Positions 37,280 through 46,973 of a stretch of 64,000 bases of DNA are shown one piece after another. Source of the stretch: Novosphingobium silvae (lineage in GTDB: Bacteria; Pseudomonadota; Alphaproteobacteria; Sphingomonadales; Sphingomonadaceae); assembly GCF_009856825.1 (NCBI RefSeq), contig NZ_WVTD01000003.1, positions 186,001 through 250,000 of the forward strand, written 5' to 3'. The position numbers and the translations under genes are program-made. Numbering within the stretch: position 1 is the stretch's first letter; the number at the start of each line of letters is the position of its first letter. Under the pieces are notes generated by a model that saw only the letters and a list, made by a program, of their open reading frames with translations, was not told the DNA's origin and did not search any database.

Positions 37280-39949
37280 ATGACCGACACTTCCGAACAG
37301 ACTTCCGGAACCGCCCTCGAAACCGGCCTGGACAAGACCTTCGACCCTGCCCGGATCGAAGCCAAGTGGTACGCCCACTGGGAAAACAACGGCCTGTTCC
37401 GCCCCGAGCGACCCGATGCGACGCCCTTCACCATCGTTAACCCGCCGCCGAACGTCACGGGCTCGCTGCACATCGGCCATGCGCTCGACAATACGCTGCA
37501 GGACGTGGTGATCCGCTACGAACGACTGCGGGGCAAGGATGCGCTGTGGGTCGTGGGCACCGACCATGCGGGCATCGCGACGCAGATGGTCGTAGAGCGC
37601 CAGCTCGAAGCGAAGCAGGACAAGCGCACGAACTACACGCGCGAAGCCTTCATCGACAAGGTGTGGGAGTGGAAGCGCGAGAGCGGCGGCACCATCACCG
37701 GTCAGCTGCGCCGCCTCGGCTGCTCGATGGACTGGTCGCGCGAGCAGTTCACCATGGACCCGCACTTCACCCGCGCGGTCGTGAAGGTCTTCGTCGATCT
37801 CTACAACCAGGGCCTCATCTATCGCGACAAGCGGCTGGTGAACTGGGACCCCAAGCTCAAGACCGCGATCAGCGATCTCGAGGTGGAGACGCGCGAGATA
37901 CAGGGCCATTTCTGGCACATCCGCTATCCGCTCTCGGATGGATCGGGCCACATCATGGTTGCGACCACCCGTCCGGAGACGATGCTGGCCGACATGGCCG
38001 TTGCGGTGAATCCGGCCGACGAGCGCTACAAGCCGCTGCTGGAACGCGGCGCCAAGGTAACGTTGCCGATCACGGGGCGCGAGATTCCCATCGTGGGCGA
38101 CGAGCACGCCGACCCGGAGCTGGGCTCGGGCGCGGTCAAGATCACCCCGGGGCATGACTTCAACGACTTCGAGGTGGGCAAGCGCGCAGGCTTCAAGGCC
38201 GCCGATATGCTCAACATGCTGGATGCCGAAGCCAGGGTCTGCCAGACTTCCGACGGGCTGATCCCGCACGAATTCCTGGGGCTCGACCGCTTCGAGGCAC
38301 GGCGCCGCGTGATCGAACTGCTCGAGGCGGACGGCCTGCTCGAACGCGTCGAGGACCGCGTGATCCAGACGCCCTATGGCGACCGTGGCGGCGTGGTGAT
38401 CGAGCCCTGGCTGACGGACCAGTGGTACGTCGATGCGGCAACGCTTGCCGGGCCGCCGATGCAAGCCGTGCGCACCGGCCAAATCGAGATCGTTCCCAAG
38501 TCGTGGGAGAAGACCTTCTTCAACTGGATGGAGAACATCCAGCCCTGGTGCGTCTCCCGCCAGCTCTGGTGGGGTCACCGCATCCCGGCGTGGTTCGCCG
38601 AGGACGGCGAGATCTTCGTCGCCGAGACGGAAGAAGAGGCGCAGGCGCTTGCCGGCAACAAGAAGCTGACGCGCGACGAGGACGTTCTCGATACTTGGTT
38701 CTCGTCGGCGCTGTGGCCTTTCGCCACGCTGGGCTGGCCTGAAGACAACGCGCCGCTCCTGGCCAAGCATTACCCCAACGACCTGCTCGTCTCGGGCTTC
38801 GACATCCTGTTCTTCTGGGACGCCCGCATGGCGATGCAGGGTATCCACTTCATGAAGGAAGTGCCGTGGAAGCGGCTTTACCTTCATGGCCTCGTGCGCG
38901 CTGCCGACGGACAGAAGATGTCCAAGTCCAAGGGCAACGTGGTCGATCCGCTCGGCCTCATCGACCGGTACGGCGCCGATGCGCTTCGCTTCTTCATGAC
39001 CGCCATGGAGAGCCAGGGCCGCGACGTGAAGATGGACGAGAAGCGGGTCGAGGGCTACCGCAACTTCGCCACCAAGCTTTGGAACGCGGCGCGTTTCTGC
39101 CAGTCGAACGGCATTGGTGCGAGCACTTCGGTAGAAGCTCCGGCAGCGACTTCGGCGGTCAACCGCTGGATCGTAAGTGAAGTGGTGGAAACCGTCGCCG
39201 TGCTCGACAAGGCTATGGCCGACTTGCGCTTCGATGCGGCCGCCAACGCCATCTATCACTTCGTCTGGAACCAGTTCTGCGACTGGTACATCGAGCTCAT
39301 CAAGGGCCAGTTCGATGCGGAAACCAGGGCCGTCGCCGGCTGGGTGCTGGACCAGATCCTCGTCATGCTCCACCCGTTCATGCCCTTCGTCACCGAAGAG
39401 CTGTGGAGCAAGATGGGCGCGCGCGAACACGAGCTGATCGTGGCGCAGTGGCCCCGGCCCGGCGTCAAGGTCGATACCGGCGCAAAGGCCGAGGTGGAGT
39501 GGCTGATCGCGCTCGTCGGCAGCCTGCGCGGCGCCAAGTCCGAGCTCGGCATCGCGCCCGGCGCGCGGCTTACCGCCTACCTTGCGGAGCCTTCCGGCGC
39601 CACGCGCGCCATCATCGAACGCAACGCGGCGGTGATCGACCGCCTTGCCCGCCTCGACTCGATCCGCTTCGAGCCCGCTCCTGCGGGCGCGGCCATGCAG
39701 GTCGGCGCCGGCGATGCCACGCTGGCGATCCCGCTCGAGGGCGTGATCGACATCGCCGCGGAGAAGACCCGTCTGGAGAAAGCACAGGGCGCCTCCATCA
39801 AGGAGCGGGATGCGCTGGGCAAGCGGCTCGAAAATCCTGCCTTCGTCGAAAAGGCGAAGCCGGAAGCCGTCGCCAAGGCGCGCGAAGACCACGCCGCCCA
39901 CGCGGCAGAGGCCGAGCGGCTGGCAGCCGCCCTGGCGCGACTGGGCTAA
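37280..39949 (+). CDS. valS: Valyl-tRNA synthetase
   Basis: 889 residues from [11 protein letters not shown] class I synthetase with HIGH box (LHIGHALDN), KMSKS box ([10 protein letters not shown]), the inserted CP1 editing domain ([19 protein letters not shown]) and a C-terminal coiled coil that binds tRNA ([21 protein letters not shown] to [12 protein letters not shown]). It charges tRNA(Val) and edits Thr and Cys. The start is 159 bp from the divergent mlaE. An in-frame upstream Met lies in the noncoding leader and was not used. A hairpin follows. Confidence 0.97.
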   Translation: MTDTSEQTSGTALETGLDKTFDPARIEAKWYAHWENNGLFRPERPDATPFTIVNPPPNVTGSLHIGHALDNTLQDVVIRYERLRGKDALWVVGTDHAGIATQMVVERQLEAKQDKRTNYTREAFIDKVWEWKRESGGTITGQLRRLGCSMDWSREQFTMDPHFTRAVVKVFVDLYNQGLIYRDKRLVNWDPKLKTAISDLEVETREIQGHFWHIRYPLSDGSGHIMVATTRPETMLADMAVAVNPADERYKPLLERGAKVTLPITGREIPIVGDEHADPELGSGAVKITPGHDFNDFEVGKRAGFKAADMLNMLDAEARVCQTSDGLIPHEFLGLDRFEARRRVIELLEADGLLERVEDRVIQTPYGDRGGVVIEPWLTDQWYVDAATLAGPPMQAVRTGQIEIVPKSWEKTFFNWMENIQPWCVSRQLWWGHRIPAWFAEDGEIFVAETEEEAQALAGNKKLTRDEDVLDTWFSSALWPFATLGWPEDNAPLLAKHYPNDLLVSGFDILFFWDARMAMQGIHFMKEVPWKRLYLHGLVRAADGQKMSKSKGNVVDPLGLIDRYGADALRFFMTAMESQGRDVKMDEKRVEGYRNFATKLWNAARFCQSNGIGASTSVEAPAATSAVNRWIVSEVVETVAVLDKAMADLRFDAAANAIYHFVWNQFCDWYIELIKGQFDAETRAVAGWVLDQILVMLHPFMPFVTEELWSKMGAREHELIVAQWPRPGVKVDTGAKAEVEWLIALVGSLRGAKSELGIAPGARLTAYLAEPSGATRAIIERNAAVIDRLARLDSIRFEPAPAGAAMQVGAGDATLAIPLEGVIDIAAEKTRLEKAQGASIKERDALGKRLENPAFVEKAKPEAVAKAREDHAAHAAEAERLAAALARLG

Positions 39950-39955
39950 GGATCA

Positions 39956-39990
39956 CCGCGTCGTTCCGGATCACCTTCGGAACGACGCGG
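39956..39990 (+). terminator. Hairpin after valS
   Basis: CCGCGTCGTTCCG pairs perfectly with CGGAACGACGCGG (13 bp, 9-base loop), 7 bp after the valS stop. No T run follows, so it may be a pause or 3'-end stabiliser rather than a classical terminator. No preQ1 riboswitch is visible in the remaining 131 bp before queE. Confidence 0.55.
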
Positions 39991-40121
39991 GGAAACCCGG
40001 CCGCGCGAATTGGTCCCGCGGCTTGGCTCAGGGTCGTAAAGCGGCAGGATGACACCTTCAGGTCCGAGGTGACACCTTTCTCCCCTGGACCGCGCAAACC
40101 GTGTAAACCACCTGTCATCTC

Positions 40122-40868
40122 ATGCCCCTGACACTTGCCACCACCACTCCGGGTGAACCCGAAATCTTCGCCTCGCTGCAGGGCGAAGGACCGTCTCTGG
40201 GACGGCCGAGCACGTTCGTGCGCCTGTCGCGCTGCAATCTTGCGTGCGAATGGTGCGACACGGCCTACACGTGGCGTTTCACCGGCGACAACCGCTTCCA
40301 CCGCGATGCCATGGCCTTCGAGCGGCGCGAGAACCAGGTCGTGATGGAAGAGGCCGAGCTTGCGGCACGCATCGCGGCACTTGAGCCCGATCGTCTCGTC
40401 ATCACCGGGGGCGAGCCGCTGCTGCAAGGCGCCGCCCTCGCCCGCATGGTGACGGCGCTCAATACGGCGCGTCCCGGAATGCACGTGGAAATGGAGACCA
40501 ATTCCACTGTCGCTCCGCACCCGGCGCTCGACCTTCTGGTTCATCAGTATAACGTCAGTCCCAAGCTTGCGCACAGCGGCAACCCGGCTTCCCTCGCCCT
40601 CCTGCCCGAACGCCTTGCCGCGTGGGCGGCAGACGGCCGCGCCTTCTTCAAGTTCGTGATCGCCGAGGAAGCGGACCTCGCGGAAGTCATGGCGCTGAAG
40701 GACGCCTATGCCATTCCCGGCAACCGCCTGTTCCTGATGCCCGAGGGCCGCTCCAGCGATGTGATCCGCCGCCGGTCCGAGTGGCTGGCCGATTTCTGCG
40801 CAGCCAATGGCCTTCGCTTCACCGATCGCTTGCACATCCACCTCTGGGGGGACACGAGAGGGACATGA
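40122..40868 (+). CDS. queE: 7-carboxy-7-deazaguanine synthase
   Basis: 248 residues. A radical SAM enzyme with the CX3CX2C cluster at C38, C42 and C45 (RCNLACEWC), preceded by IFASLQGEGPSLGRPS, the QueE opening, and the glycine-rich ITGGEPLLQG. It converts 6-carboxy-tetrahydropterin to 7-carboxy-7-deazaguanine on the queuosine route. The middle insertion (WRFTGDNRFHRDAMAFERR) is longer than in some homologues. Other queuosine genes are not in this window. It overlaps the MATE gene by 4 bases (ATGA). Confidence 0.92.
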   Translation: MPLTLATTTPGEPEIFASLQGEGPSLGRPSTFVRLSRCNLACEWCDTAYTWRFTGDNRFHRDAMAFERRENQVVMEEAELAARIAALEPDRLVITGGEPLLQGAALARMVTALNTARPGMHVEMETNSTVAPHPALDLLVHQYNVSPKLAHSGNPASLALLPERLAAWAADGRAFFKFVIAEEADLAEVMALKDAYAIPGNRLFLMPEGRSSDVIRRRSEWLADFCAANGLRFTDRLHIHLWGDTRGT

Positions 40869-42304
40869 ACGAAGCCAGCCCGATCCCCCTTGGCGAGGAA
40901 ACGCCTGCCGCCGACACGCCGCAAGAGCAGGCCGCCGCCCGGCCCGCCATGCGGGGCGACCTGACCAAGGGCCCGATCCTCAAGACGCTGCTACTCTTCT
41001 CGGTGCCGATGCTGCTCTCGAACGTGCTGCAGACGCTGAACGGGTCGGTCAACGCGATCTGGGTCGGCCGCCTGCTCGGCGAAGGAGCGCTTGCCGCCAC
41101 GGCGAACGCGAACATCGTCATGTTCCTTGTCTTCGCGGCCGTGTTCGGCTTCGGAATGGCCACGACCGTCCGCGTGGGCCAGCACTTCGGCGCGCGCAAC
41201 ATCGAGGCCGCGCGGCGCACCTTCGGCACCGGAATCGGCTTCTGCATCGCCATATCGCTGGTAACGGCTGTAGTAGGCTGGCTGGGCGCGGAGGCCCTGC
41301 TCGATGCGCTGGGCACGCCGGCCGAGAGCAGGAGCGATGCACTGGCGTACCTGCGCGTGATCTTCGTCACACTGCCGCTTGCCAGCGTCAACATGATGGT
41401 AGCGATGGGCATGCGGGGCGCGGGCGATTCCAAGACGCCGCTCTATGCGATGATCCTGGCGGTCGTCCTCGACATCGCATTGAACCCGCTGCTCATCATC
41501 GGGGTGGGCCCGCTGCCGACCCTCGGCGTCGCGGGCTCCGCCATCGCCACTGCTCTTGCGAACACCGCGGGAATGGCGCTGCAGTTCTGGGTGATCTACG
41601 CGAAAGACCTGCCGCTGCGCCTGCGTGGACCCGAGATGGGTTACCTGCGCCCGCGCGGCAAGGACTTGCGCTATGTCCTTGCCAAGGGCCTGCCCATGGG
41701 CGCGCAGATGCTGATCGTCTCGTCCGCGGGCCTCATCATGGTCGGTCTCGTCAACCGCGAAGGGCTCAACGCGGCCGCAGCTTATGGAGCCTCGCTGCAG
41801 CTATGGAATTACCTGCAGATGCCGGCTTTCGCCATCGGCTCCGCAGTCAGTGCCATGGTCGCGCAGTCGCTTGGCGCCGGCGACCACAGCCGGGTGGACA
41901 AAGTGACCATGACCGGGCTTGGCGCGAACCTCGTCATGTCGACGGTGCTCGCCGCGCTCATCGTCGGTTTCGACCGCCCGCTCCTTGCATTGTTCCTTGG
42001 CGGGGAGAGCCCGGCCATGCCGATCGCCGAGCACATCCAGCTGATCTGCACCGCCTCCTTCGTGATCGTCTCGGTCACGATGATCCTCACCGGGACGATG
42101 CGCGCCTATGGCGCAGTCGCCGCGCCCCTGGTGATCCTCTTCCTCGGCCTCTATCCGGGGCGGCTCGGCTTCTACTATGTCGCAGCGCCTTATCTTGGCG
42201 GCGATGCGGTGTGGTGGGCCTATCCGGTCGGCTCGGCACTGACGGTCGCGATCACGCTTGCCTACTACCGCATGGGCAAGTGGCGGGACGCCTTCAAGGG
42301 CTGA
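40865..42304 (+). CDS. MATE-family multidrug/toxin exporter
   Basis: 479 residues. Twelve hydrophobic helices in two pseudo-symmetric halves with GPILKTLLLFSVPMLLSN at the start of the first, and PMGAQMLIVSSAGLIMVG opening the second. The pattern SVNAIWVGRLLGEGALAATANANIVMFL is typical of the MATE DinF/NorM class. It probably exchanges drugs or metabolites with protons or sodium in the inner membrane. It is coupled to queE by a 4-base overlap, and ends 3 bp from the convergent HerA-like gene, so transcripts of both must read into each other. Confidence 0.9.
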   Translation: MNEASPIPLGEETPAADTPQEQAAARPAMRGDLTKGPILKTLLLFSVPMLLSNVLQTLNGSVNAIWVGRLLGEGALAATANANIVMFLVFAAVFGFGMATTVRVGQHFGARNIEAARRTFGTGIGFCIAISLVTAVVGWLGAEALLDALGTPAESRSDALAYLRVIFVTLPLASVNMMVAMGMRGAGDSKTPLYAMILAVVLDIALNPLLIIGVGPLPTLGVAGSAIATALANTAGMALQFWVIYAKDLPLRLRGPEMGYLRPRGKDLRYVLAKGLPMGAQMLIVSSAGLIMVGLVNREGLNAAAAYGASLQLWNYLQMPAFAIGSAVSAMVAQSLGAGDHSRVDKVTMTGLGANLVMSTVLAALIVGFDRPLLALFLGGESPAMPIAEHIQLICTASFVIVSVTMILTGTMRAYGAVAAPLVILFLGLYPGRLGFYYVAAPYLGGDAVWWAYPVGSALTVAITLAYYRMGKWRDAFKG

Positions 42305-42307
42305 ACG

Positions 42308-43966
42308 TCACCGTCCCTGCGCGCGCCAGCGCTGGACTGTGCGCAGGACCATTTCCTCCTCGCCGCCGGTCTCGTTCCACAGCTGCGTGAACGAAGGATC
42401 GGCTGAGGCGGGCCGCTTGTGCTCTTCGAGATCATCGAAGGAAACGCGCATGGGAATGGCCACGCCCTCGCCGCAGATGATGCACTCGCGGTTACGCAGC
42501 GCGGGGATGGAGTCGAGGAACCCGCGTGCGCCTTCCGGCATGGCCGCGCGCACGAAAGCCTGGTCGCGCTCGTTGTTGAGGCGCATCGAGATGATCGTGC
42601 CGCACTGCGATAGGACACCTTCGGCAAGGTCCGACGGGCGCTGCGTGATGAGGCCGAGAGCGATGCCGTACTTTCGGCCCTCCTTGGCGATGCGCGACAG
42701 GATACGCCCTACCGAGGAACCATCGGCGTTCTTCTCGTTCGGGACATAGCGGTGCGCCTCCTCGCAGACCAGCAGGATCGGCCGCGTCTTCTCGTCGCGT
42801 GCCCACACCGCGAAGTCGAAGACGAGGCGGCTGAGCACCGCCACCACCGTCGAAGTGATCTCGGTCGGCACGCCCGACACGTCGATGATCGAGATCGGCC
42901 GGCCGCCCGAGGGGAGGCGGAAAAGGCGGGAGATGAAATCGGCCATCACGTCGCCGACCAGCATCCCTGAGAACATGAACTGATAGCGCGGATCGCTCTT
43001 CAGCTCCTCGAGCTTGCTCTTGATGCGCAGGTAAGGCGCGCTGGTATGGCCCTTGTCGAGCTTGCCCATCGCATTGTTCAGAATGTTGCCGAGGTCCGAC
43101 AGGAGATAGGGGATGGGCGAATCCACCGTGATGCGGCCCACTTGTTCCGCCAGCCGGTTCTTCGAGCGCGCCTCGAGCAGCGCCTTGCCCAGGATCTCGG
43201 CATCGAGCTGTCGGTCGTCTCCGCGCGAGGTGAGGAGTATCTCGCAGTGTTCCTCGAAGTTCATCAGCCAGTAGGGCATCTGCAGGTTCGACACGTCTAG
43301 GATCATGCCGGTGTCGCGAAAGGCCGCGGCATACTCGCCATGCGGGTCGACCATGATAATGTGGCCTTCCGGTGCATGCTGGCAGATGCGGTGCAGGATC
43401 AACGCTGCGCTGGTGGACTTGCCCGTGCCGGTCGAGCCGAGCAGGGCGAAGTGCTTGCCCAGCATGGCGTCGACATAAAGCCCGGCGCGGATGTCGCGGG
43501 TCGGATAGACGTTGCCGACCTGGATGGCGGAGCGTCCGTCGCTGGCATATATCTGGCGAAGATCGTCGCTGGTGGCCGGATAGACCAGGGCGCCCGGGAT
43601 CGGGTAGAAAGTGACGCCGCGCCGGAAGCTCAGGATGCGACCCGTGAGCGGCTCTTCGTGTCCTTCGCCGAGGAAGTCGACGTCGGACAGCACGGTGCCC
43701 GCCACGCGTGCATCCTGCTTCTGGTTACGCACGCTGGCAAGAAGCCAGCCGCTCCCCACCCGGATCTTGACCTGACTGCTGACCTGCCCCGAAAGCGCCA
43801 CCGAAGGATCGGCATCACGCGCGACCTCGTTCAGGCGCTCGAGATCGAGAGCGATCCGGCTGCCCGAGCCGCTGACCTCGAGGATGACACCGATGGGCTC
43901 GTGCCCGTGGCGGGCCCCTGCCGCGCCTTGCTGAGCGTGGACCGGATCGAGAGCGTCGACTTGCAT
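42308..43966 (-). CDS. HerA-like ATPase (DUF87/HAS-barrel)
   Basis: 552 residues. The N-terminal ~165 residues form a HAS-barrel-like domain (VILEVSGSGSRIALDL; GSGWLLASVRNQ). The ATPase begins at the Walker A GSTGTGKS (177-184), with VDPHGEYAAAF, Walker B ILLVCEEAHRYVP and the sensor ITQRPSDL, matching HerA-type hexameric DNA translocases. In archaea and some bacteria HerA pairs with nuclease NurA, and anti-phage Sir2-HerA or DUF4297-HerA pairs exist. No nuclease, Sir2 or other partner gene is adjacent here; the neighbours are a MATE exporter and a TIGR02186 gene. I therefore treat it as a housekeeping-type homologue common in this group. Confidence 0.88.
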   Translation of the reverse strand: MQVDALDPVHAQQGAAGARHGHEPIGVILEVSGSGSRIALDLERLNEVARDADPSVALSGQVSSQVKIRVGSGWLLASVRNQKQDARVAGTVLSDVDFLGEGHEEPLTGRILSFRRGVTFYPIPGALVYPATSDDLRQIYASDGRSAIQVGNVYPTRDIRAGLYVDAMLGKHFALLGSTGTGKSTSAALILHRICQHAPEGHIIMVDPHGEYAAAFRDTGMILDVSNLQMPYWLMNFEEHCEILLTSRGDDRQLDAEILGKALLEARSKNRLAEQVGRITVDSPIPYLLSDLGNILNNAMGKLDKGHTSAPYLRIKSKLEELKSDPRYQFMFSGMLVGDVMADFISRLFRLPSGGRPISIIDVSGVPTEITSTVVAVLSRLVFDFAVWARDEKTRPILLVCEEAHRYVPNEKNADGSSVGRILSRIAKEGRKYGIALGLITQRPSDLAEGVLSQCGTIISMRLNNERDQAFVRAAMPEGARGFLDSIPALRNRECIICGEGVAIPMRVSFDDLEEHKRPASADPSFTQLWNETGGEEEMVLRTVQRWRAQGR

Positions 43967-44092
43967 ATCTGGCTGTTACCGCTGTTCCATGTGGCGACCG
44001 TTCGGGCACGGTAGCGCAGCCGGCGTTAATTTCCGCCTAAGAGCACGGGCAGGATGAGCGGGGTTGCGTGCTGTCCGCCCTCCCGGCGCGGA

Positions 44093-44857
44093 TCAGATCA
44101 GGGCGAAGAGACGGCCTGCCAGCCAGCCCATGCCAACCGAGACGAACACGGCGAGAAGGCCATAGGCAAAGCCGTAGTTCTCGGCGAAGTTGGCGATTGC
44201 CCGTTCGATGCCGAGCTTGCGCACTTCCACCTGGCTGCTGGCGGAGGCGACCACCCTGCCCTTGTACACGGCATAAGTCTCGGCCGTGTAGATCCCCGTC
44301 GGCACGCGTGACGGCAGGCCGATGCGCGCCTGGTAGAGGACCTGCTCGCTCACCTTCACGCCGCCCTCTTCCTCGCGGTAAAGGCCATTGCGGCGATTGA
44401 GTTCGACAAGTCCTGCCGAAAAGCGCTGCTGCTCTTCCGGGTCAATGGCCCCGATCGGGGAAAGCTGGAGCCACTTGAGCCCCAGTTCGTAGATGGCCGC
44501 CGTCTTGTCGTCGACGATGCGGTCGATCGGCTTGCTCGATGCGATGGCGAAGTAGCTCGGCGCGCTGCGCAGTTCGGTGCTGGCGACGTTGATCCACACG
44601 CCTGCCACCTTCTGCTTCTCGCGCAGCACCACAGACTGGGTCGGGCCCTTGAGAACGACGATGATGTCGTAGTCCTGCGCGGCGCGGGCGCCCTCCGGGG
44701 TCAGGATCGCTCCGAACAGAAGCAGTTCGGTTCCCGTGAAGCCCTGCTGGAGGTTCACCTCGTGCTGCGAAACTTCCGGAACCAGGATCGGATCGCGCGC
44801 GCCCGTCAGCAGCAAAAGCGCCAGTAGCGCGACCAGCGAGGCGCCGATGCCTCTCAC
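44093..44857 (-). CDS. TIGR02186-type exported membrane protein
   Basis: 254 residues from a GTG that overlaps the TauE stop (GTGA). A signal or anchor segment (GASLVALLALLLLTGA) is followed by an extracytoplasmic domain (VSQHEVNLQQGFTGTELLLFGA; DIIVVLKGPTQSVVLREKQ) and a C-terminal membrane helix (GFAYGLLAVFVSVGMGWLAGRLF). This layout and these motifs match the family called TIGR02186, whose members usually lie directly beside a TauE/SafE gene in alphaproteobacteria. The function is unknown; a partner role in sulfur-anion export is inferred from the neighbourhood only. Confidence 0.82.
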   Translation of the reverse strand: MRGIGASLVALLALLLLTGARDPILVPEVSQHEVNLQQGFTGTELLLFGAILTPEGARAAQDYDIIVVLKGPTQSVVLREKQKVAGVWINVASTELRSAPSYFAIASSKPIDRIVDDKTAAIYELGLKWLQLSPIGAIDPEEQQRFSAGLVELNRRNGLYREEEGGVKVSEQVLYQARIGLPSRVPTGIYTAETYAVYKGRVVASASSQVEVRKLGIERAIANFAENYGFAYGLLAVFVSVGMGWLAGRLFALI

Positions 44858-45768
44858 AGCGGGGCGACCGTGTAGATCTCGTCCGGCCGATAGCCCAGGC
44901 CCAGCGCCATTCGCCCGGCCACCAGCAGGACGATCACCGCAAGGATAAGGCGCAGCTTCACCGGACTTGCCTTCTGGGCGAACTGAGCGCCCACTTGCGC
45001 GCCGGTCACAGAGCCGAGCAGCAGCAGCGAGGCGAGAACGATGTCCACCGCCCGCGTGGTCAGCGCATGCATCATCGTCGTCGCCATGGTCACGAAAAGG
45101 ATCTGGAACAGCGAGGTGCCGACCACGACATTGGCGCTCATGCCCAGGATATAGAGCATGGCCGGAACCAGGATGAAGCCGCCGCCAATGCCCATGAGCA
45201 TGGTCAGCACCCCCGTTGCCATTCCAAGGATCAGCGGAGCCAGCGGCGAGATGTACAGGCCCGAACGATAGAAGCGCCATCGCATCGGCAGGCTCGCCAC
45301 CATCGGATGATGGCGGCGCTTGCGGGCGGGCAGCGGGATGCCCGAACGCTCGGCCCTGATCGACTGGATGCTTTCCCGCGCCATCAGCCCTCCGATCGAC
45401 CCAAGCAGGGCGACGTAGAGGATGTTGATGACCGTATCGATCTGGCCCAGCTGTTCCAGAAGGTTGAACAGCAGCGCGCCAAGCCCTGTGCCGACGATCC
45501 CGCCTGCGACCATGACGGCACCCATCTGGTAGTCCACCCCGCCCCGCCGCGTGTGCGCGAAAACGCCCGAGACGCTCGCTCCGGTCACCTGGCTCGCCGC
45601 GGAGGCGGCGGCCACGGTAGGTGGGATGCCGTAGAATATCATCAGCGGTGTCGTCAGGAAGCCGCCGCCCACGCCGAACATGCCCGACAGCAGGCCGGTG
45701 AGCGCTCCCAGGCCGACGATGATGAGACCGTTGACCGACAGGTTCGCGATGGGAAGATAGACGTCCAT
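44854..45768 (-). CDS. TauE/SafE-family sulfite (sulfonate) permease
   Basis: 304 residues from MDVYLPIANLSV. Eight or so hydrophobic helices in two related repeats, each marked by GVGGGFLTTPLM and GIGGGFILVPAML, the TauE signature. These proteins export sulfite, sulfoacetate or similar anions at the inner membrane. A cytoplasmic loop with RKRRHHP separates the two halves. It overlaps the TIGR02186 gene, 62 bp after the NfrA-like gene and on the same strand. The substrate cannot be fixed by sequence. Confidence 0.9.
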   Translation of the reverse strand: MDVYLPIANLSVNGLIIVGLGALTGLLSGMFGVGGGFLTTPLMIFYGIPPTVAAASAASQVTGASVSGVFAHTRRGGVDYQMGAVMVAGGIVGTGLGALLFNLLEQLGQIDTVINILYVALLGSIGGLMARESIQSIRAERSGIPLPARKRRHHPMVASLPMRWRFYRSGLYISPLAPLILGMATGVLTMLMGIGGGFILVPAMLYILGMSANVVVGTSLFQILFVTMATTMMHALTTRAVDIVLASLLLLGSVTGAQVGAQFAQKASPVKLRLILAVIVLLVAGRMALGLGYRPDEIYTVAPL

Positions 45769-45830
45769 TGCCGCATTCTCGCTACCGCAGCAAAGCCGTG
45801 CAGGGAAGGTCGGATTTGCAGGTGCGGGGA

Positions 45831-46973
45831 TCAGAACCCTGTGGAGAGCGTGAGCGCGGGTCCGGATTCGGGCACTGCGTCCCCGGCAAGCCGGAAGCGC
45901 CAGTCGAGCGCGACGCGGCCTGTCATCCCGCGCCCCAGCGGCAAGGCCAGCGAAGCCGAAGGTCCTGCATCGAGCCGTGCCGCGCCTTTCTGCGCCCCGC
46001 CCCACATCCCCGCGCCAAGGCGCGTCTCGATCCTGCCGAAAGCGAAGAGCCGCCGATCGGCCTTGATTTGCCCATCGGCGAACGGCGTCGCGAACTTGCC
46101 CGCGACGTACCCCCCTTGCGCATAGGCCTCGCCGCGAAAGCCTGCAGGAAGGGAAAACGGCGGCAGTTCGGTCACGGCCATTACCGCAGGCTGGAAGCGG
46201 CGGCGGCCGCCCTGCTCGGTCAGCCGCGCCTCGATGGCGGCATAGGCCGGCAGGGAGGGAAGCGGACGAGCCGAAAGGCCGAGCGCCGCGCTCGTCTCTC
46301 GCAACTGCCCCATGCTGGAGGACGTGCGCAGATAGATGGCGGGCCGGTAAGCGCTTGCCAGCGCCAGGCGATAGCGCAGCACGGCACCGGCCTGGCTCGC
46401 CCCATAAGTTGCAGGCAAGGCTCCGGGCGATGCAACGCCTTCTGCCGAATCGCGCCGCAGCAGAGCCCATGCATCGACCGACCATCGTTTCGGCCGCACG
46501 GGAACAGCAGCCGCCGCGTCCGATGGTGCGTCGGCCGGTGCCGGCGACATCCCCGCCCGCTCTGGCGCGAAAAAGCGCGGGGCTGCTTCGGAAAGATCGA
46601 AATCGTCGCGTAGGTGGGCCGGATAATCCTGATATTTTCCGAGAGGCCAAGCGGCCGGAGACGGCTGGCTCCAGCCGCGAACCGGCGATGCCGGCAGCAT
46701 AGCCGGGTATCGGAAATATGGCAGCTGCCCGAGGCCGGGTGCCGGTGCGAAGCCAGCCGCACTGCCGAAAGCGCTGTCCGGAAACGACAGCGGGCCTCCT
46801 CTGGGGTCGAAAGCGAAGCCGTAGCCGGGCATCGCATCGCTCGCCATCGCGGAGGCCGACAGCGAGCTTGCCACCGGCATCTCCCAATTGGCGGCACGAC
46901 CGCCCACCCATCCGGCGAGCACGGCCACGAGCGCTACCAGCGGATGCCCGCGCGATACCCGCGAGCCGCTCAC
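45831..46973 (-). CDS. Envelope protein with NfrA C-terminal-type domain
   Basis: 380 residues from a GTG overlapping the glycosyltransferase stop (4 bases, GTGA). The N terminus has a membrane segment or signal (PLVALVAVLAGWVGG). A Pro/Ala-rich disordered stretch (~35-165) precedes a beta-rich domain from about residue 175 (RWSVDAWALLRRD; YGASQAGAVLRYRL; EAYAQGGYVAGKFATPFADG; GAGMWGGAQKGAARLDAGPS) ending WRFRLAGDAVPESGPALTLS. These match my memory of the C-terminal domain of NfrA, the N4 phage adsorption outer membrane protein, but the N-terminal TPR region of E. coli NfrA is missing. A beta-barrel or periplasmic partner of the membrane glycosyltransferase upstream is the likely role. Confidence 0.72.
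   Translation of the reverse strand: MSGSRVSRGHPLVALVAVLAGWVGGRAANWEMPVASSLSASAMASDAMPGYGFAFDPRGGPLSFPDSAFGSAAGFAPAPGLGQLPYFRYPAMLPASPVRGWSQPSPAAWPLGKYQDYPAHLRDDFDLSEAAPRFFAPERAGMSPAPADAPSDAAAAVPVRPKRWSVDAWALLRRDSAEGVASPGALPATYGASQAGAVLRYRLALASAYRPAIYLRTSSSMGQLRETSAALGLSARPLPSLPAYAAIEARLTEQGGRRRFQPAVMAVTELPPFSLPAGFRGEAYAQGGYVAGKFATPFADGQIKADRRLFAFGRIETRLGAGMWGGAQKGAARLDAGPSASLALPLGRGMTGRVALDWRFRLAGDAVPESGPALTLSTGF

Noticed and set aside
37067..39901. Very long open frame antisense to valS, joining in frame with the MlaE permease frame on the minus strand
   Set aside because: High-GC coding sequence often leaves an open antisense frame. The residues lack motifs and the permease start is well defined at 37120.
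39991..40121. preQ1 riboswitch upstream of queE
   Set aside because: No match to the short preQ1 aptamer consensus; only a hairpin after valS is visible.
42308..43966. HerA-like ATPase as part of an anti-phage system
   Set aside because: No Sir2, nuclease, NurA or DUF4297 partner gene adjacent; neighbours are a MATE exporter and a TIGR02186 gene, so it looks like a housekeeping homologue.
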